Under the pieces are notes generated by a model, which searched no databases, was not told the DNA's origin, and saw only the letters and a list, made by a program, of their open reading frames with translations. Both the position numbers and the translations under genes were made by a program. This document shows positions 63,162 to 64,000 of a stretch of DNA of 64,000 nt, piece after piece. The stretch is from contig JAWKZN010000002.1 of NCBI GenBank assembly GCA_041395945.1, positions 620,001 to 684,000 of the forward strand. The letters are read 5' to 3'. The stretch's first letter is position 1. Every line of letters begins with the position of its first letter. The DNA is from Pseudomonadales bacterium (GTDB lineage Bacteria > Pseudomonadota > Gammaproteobacteria > Pseudomonadales > Azotimanducaceae).

Positions 63162-64000
63162 TCAGGCGCTCGCCAGAGCGCTCTGCTTTCGAGGCGCGCA
63201 GAGTTCGAGGAAGCGCCCGATGTGCTCGAAGGCCTCTCGTGCTTCCGGCAGCTTCTGTTCGAAGGCATGCCATACGTGCAGCATGTGATGCCAGGTTTCC
63301 AGGGTTGCCTCCGATCCTGCCGCGTTCGCCTTATTCACATAGCGCCGGGCATCATCCAGCAGCATCTCGGCTTCACTGGCGTGCACGAGAGTCGGCGGCA
63401 GGTTGGAGAGGTCGCCGAACACGGGCGACACCCGCGGGTCCGACGGGCGGACCCGGTAGGCGAACCAGGAAAACCACAAGGCCCCGACCCGCGGCAGCCT
63501 GGTGATGCGGCCGAACATCGGCCCGAGCATGTGATCGGTAGCGACATTGGACGCCAGGCTGGGGCTGGTGAAAGTCGCGTCGGTCGCCGGCGACAGCGCA
63601 ACGGCCGCTTCCGCCGGCCGCAGGCCGCTGTCCCGCGCCCAGGCAATGACGGCCAGTGTGAGATTGCCGCCGGCGGAATCACCGGCAACGAACAGGGTTT
63701 CCAACGCACGCTTTCCCTGGGGTCCGTTCTCGAGAATCCAGCGATAGGCGCGCTGGCAGTCGGTGAGACAGTCCAGCCGCCGATGCTCGGGCATCAGCCG
63801 GTAGTCGACTGCCAGCACGCTGGCCCCTGCGATCCGGGACAGCGTCGTAGTAATCGGCCGATGGCTGCGCGGACTGCCCATCGTGAACGCACCCCCGTGC
63901 AGATAGAGCAGGCGCCGGTTCGGATCAGCCCCTTCTGCCAGCACCCACTCACCGGGCACGCCGTCTGTATCCACCCTGGTGACCTGCACACCTTCGAGGT
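63162..64000 (-). CDS. HSL-family alpha/beta hydrolase (esterase/lipase), N-terminus cut
   Basis: The frame is open to the window edge, so the true start lies outside; the visible part is about 278 residues. The hormone-sensitive-lipase family motif HGGAF (oxyanion hole) and the nucleophile elbow GDSAGGN are present, followed by SEAEMLLDDARR with the catalytic aspartate and HVWHAF with the histidine. It should hydrolyse a carboxylic ester. A GTG at 63989 could mimic a start, but the residues before it (LEGV) fit the family and argue for truncation. Confidence 0.85.
   Translation of the reverse strand, partial: LEGVQVTRVDTDGVPGEWVLAEGADPNRRLLYLHGGAFTMGSPRSHRPITTTLSRIAGASVLAVDYRLMPEHRRLDCLTDCQRAYRWILENGPQGKRALETLFVAGDSAGGNLTLAVIAWARDSGLRPAEAAVALSPATDATFTSPSLASNVATDHMLGPMFGRITRLPRVGALWFSWFAYRVRPSDPRVSPVFGDLSNLPPTLVHASEAEMLLDDARRYVNKANAAGSEATLETWHHMLHVWHAFEQKLPEAREAFEHIGRFLELCAPRKQSALASA

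Overview
The window is GC-rich chromosomal DNA from a Gram-negative heterotroph, most likely a gammaproteobacterium. The support is two TonB-dependent receptors, YgiQ, NudC, TesB, ArfB, a MoxR/Bat operon, a DUF2868/DUF3482 pair, a phasin, and Tat and lipoprotein signals. I cannot name genus or family from sequence alone. I see no rRNA, tRNA, CRISPR array, insertion sequence or prophage. Coding is dense on both strands, and only two gaps exceed 300 bases (11785-12207 and 14445-15044).

Layout. 1-2213: a truncated periplasmic glycerophosphodiesterase and an enoyl-reductase-like oxidoreductase (minus). 2321-8769: a seven-gene plus-strand run with an LLM-class oxidoreductase, two small exported proteins, an APC permease, and a module of Tat-exported amine oxidase, di-heme cytochrome c and exported RidA, closed by a strong bidirectional terminator. 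8926-14444: a TonB receptor, a YtcJ-like amidohydrolase and ArfB. 14445-15044: a non-coding gap with two inverted copies of a structured element of about 147 bp, the most unusual object in the window. 15045-28358: YgiQ, a MopE-like secreted protein, TesB, YfcH, a Tat amidohydrolase, a DUF5916 outer-membrane protein, an acyl-CoA synthetase, a zinc-ribbon protein and NudC. 28379-36410: a minus-strand sulfatase-moxR-DUF58-DUF4381-batA-batBC-batD run with a tandem hairpin array between moxR and DUF58. 36574-47629: lipid and alcohol catabolism genes, namely a PQQ-type dehydrogenase, methyltransferase, CoA ligase, M20 peptidase, phasin-YegP fusion, phytoene-desaturase-like oxidoreductase, a quinohemoprotein resembling polyvinyl-alcohol dehydrogenase, and a haloalkane-dehalogenase-like hydrolase. 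47666-49223: an ECF-type sigma factor divergent from a trypsin-like lipoprotein. 49289-60058: a 2042-residue surface protein, then a trpB2-TonB receptor-AhpD-like cluster (all minus). 60199-64000: the DUF3482/DUF2868 pair and a truncated lipase/esterase.

Together the genes suggest a scavenger of lipids, alcohols, sulfate esters, amino acids and perhaps halogenated compounds. Two quinone- or flavin-dependent periplasmic oxidases are tied to cytochromes c, and two CoA ligases, a thioesterase and a phasin point to acyl-CoA and polyhydroxyalkanoate metabolism. The best candidates for undescribed biology are the paired structured elements at 14485-14942, the exported amine oxidase-cytochrome-RidA module, the intercistronic hairpin array at 33799-33898, and the phasin-YegP fusion with its upstream pentanucleotide repeat.
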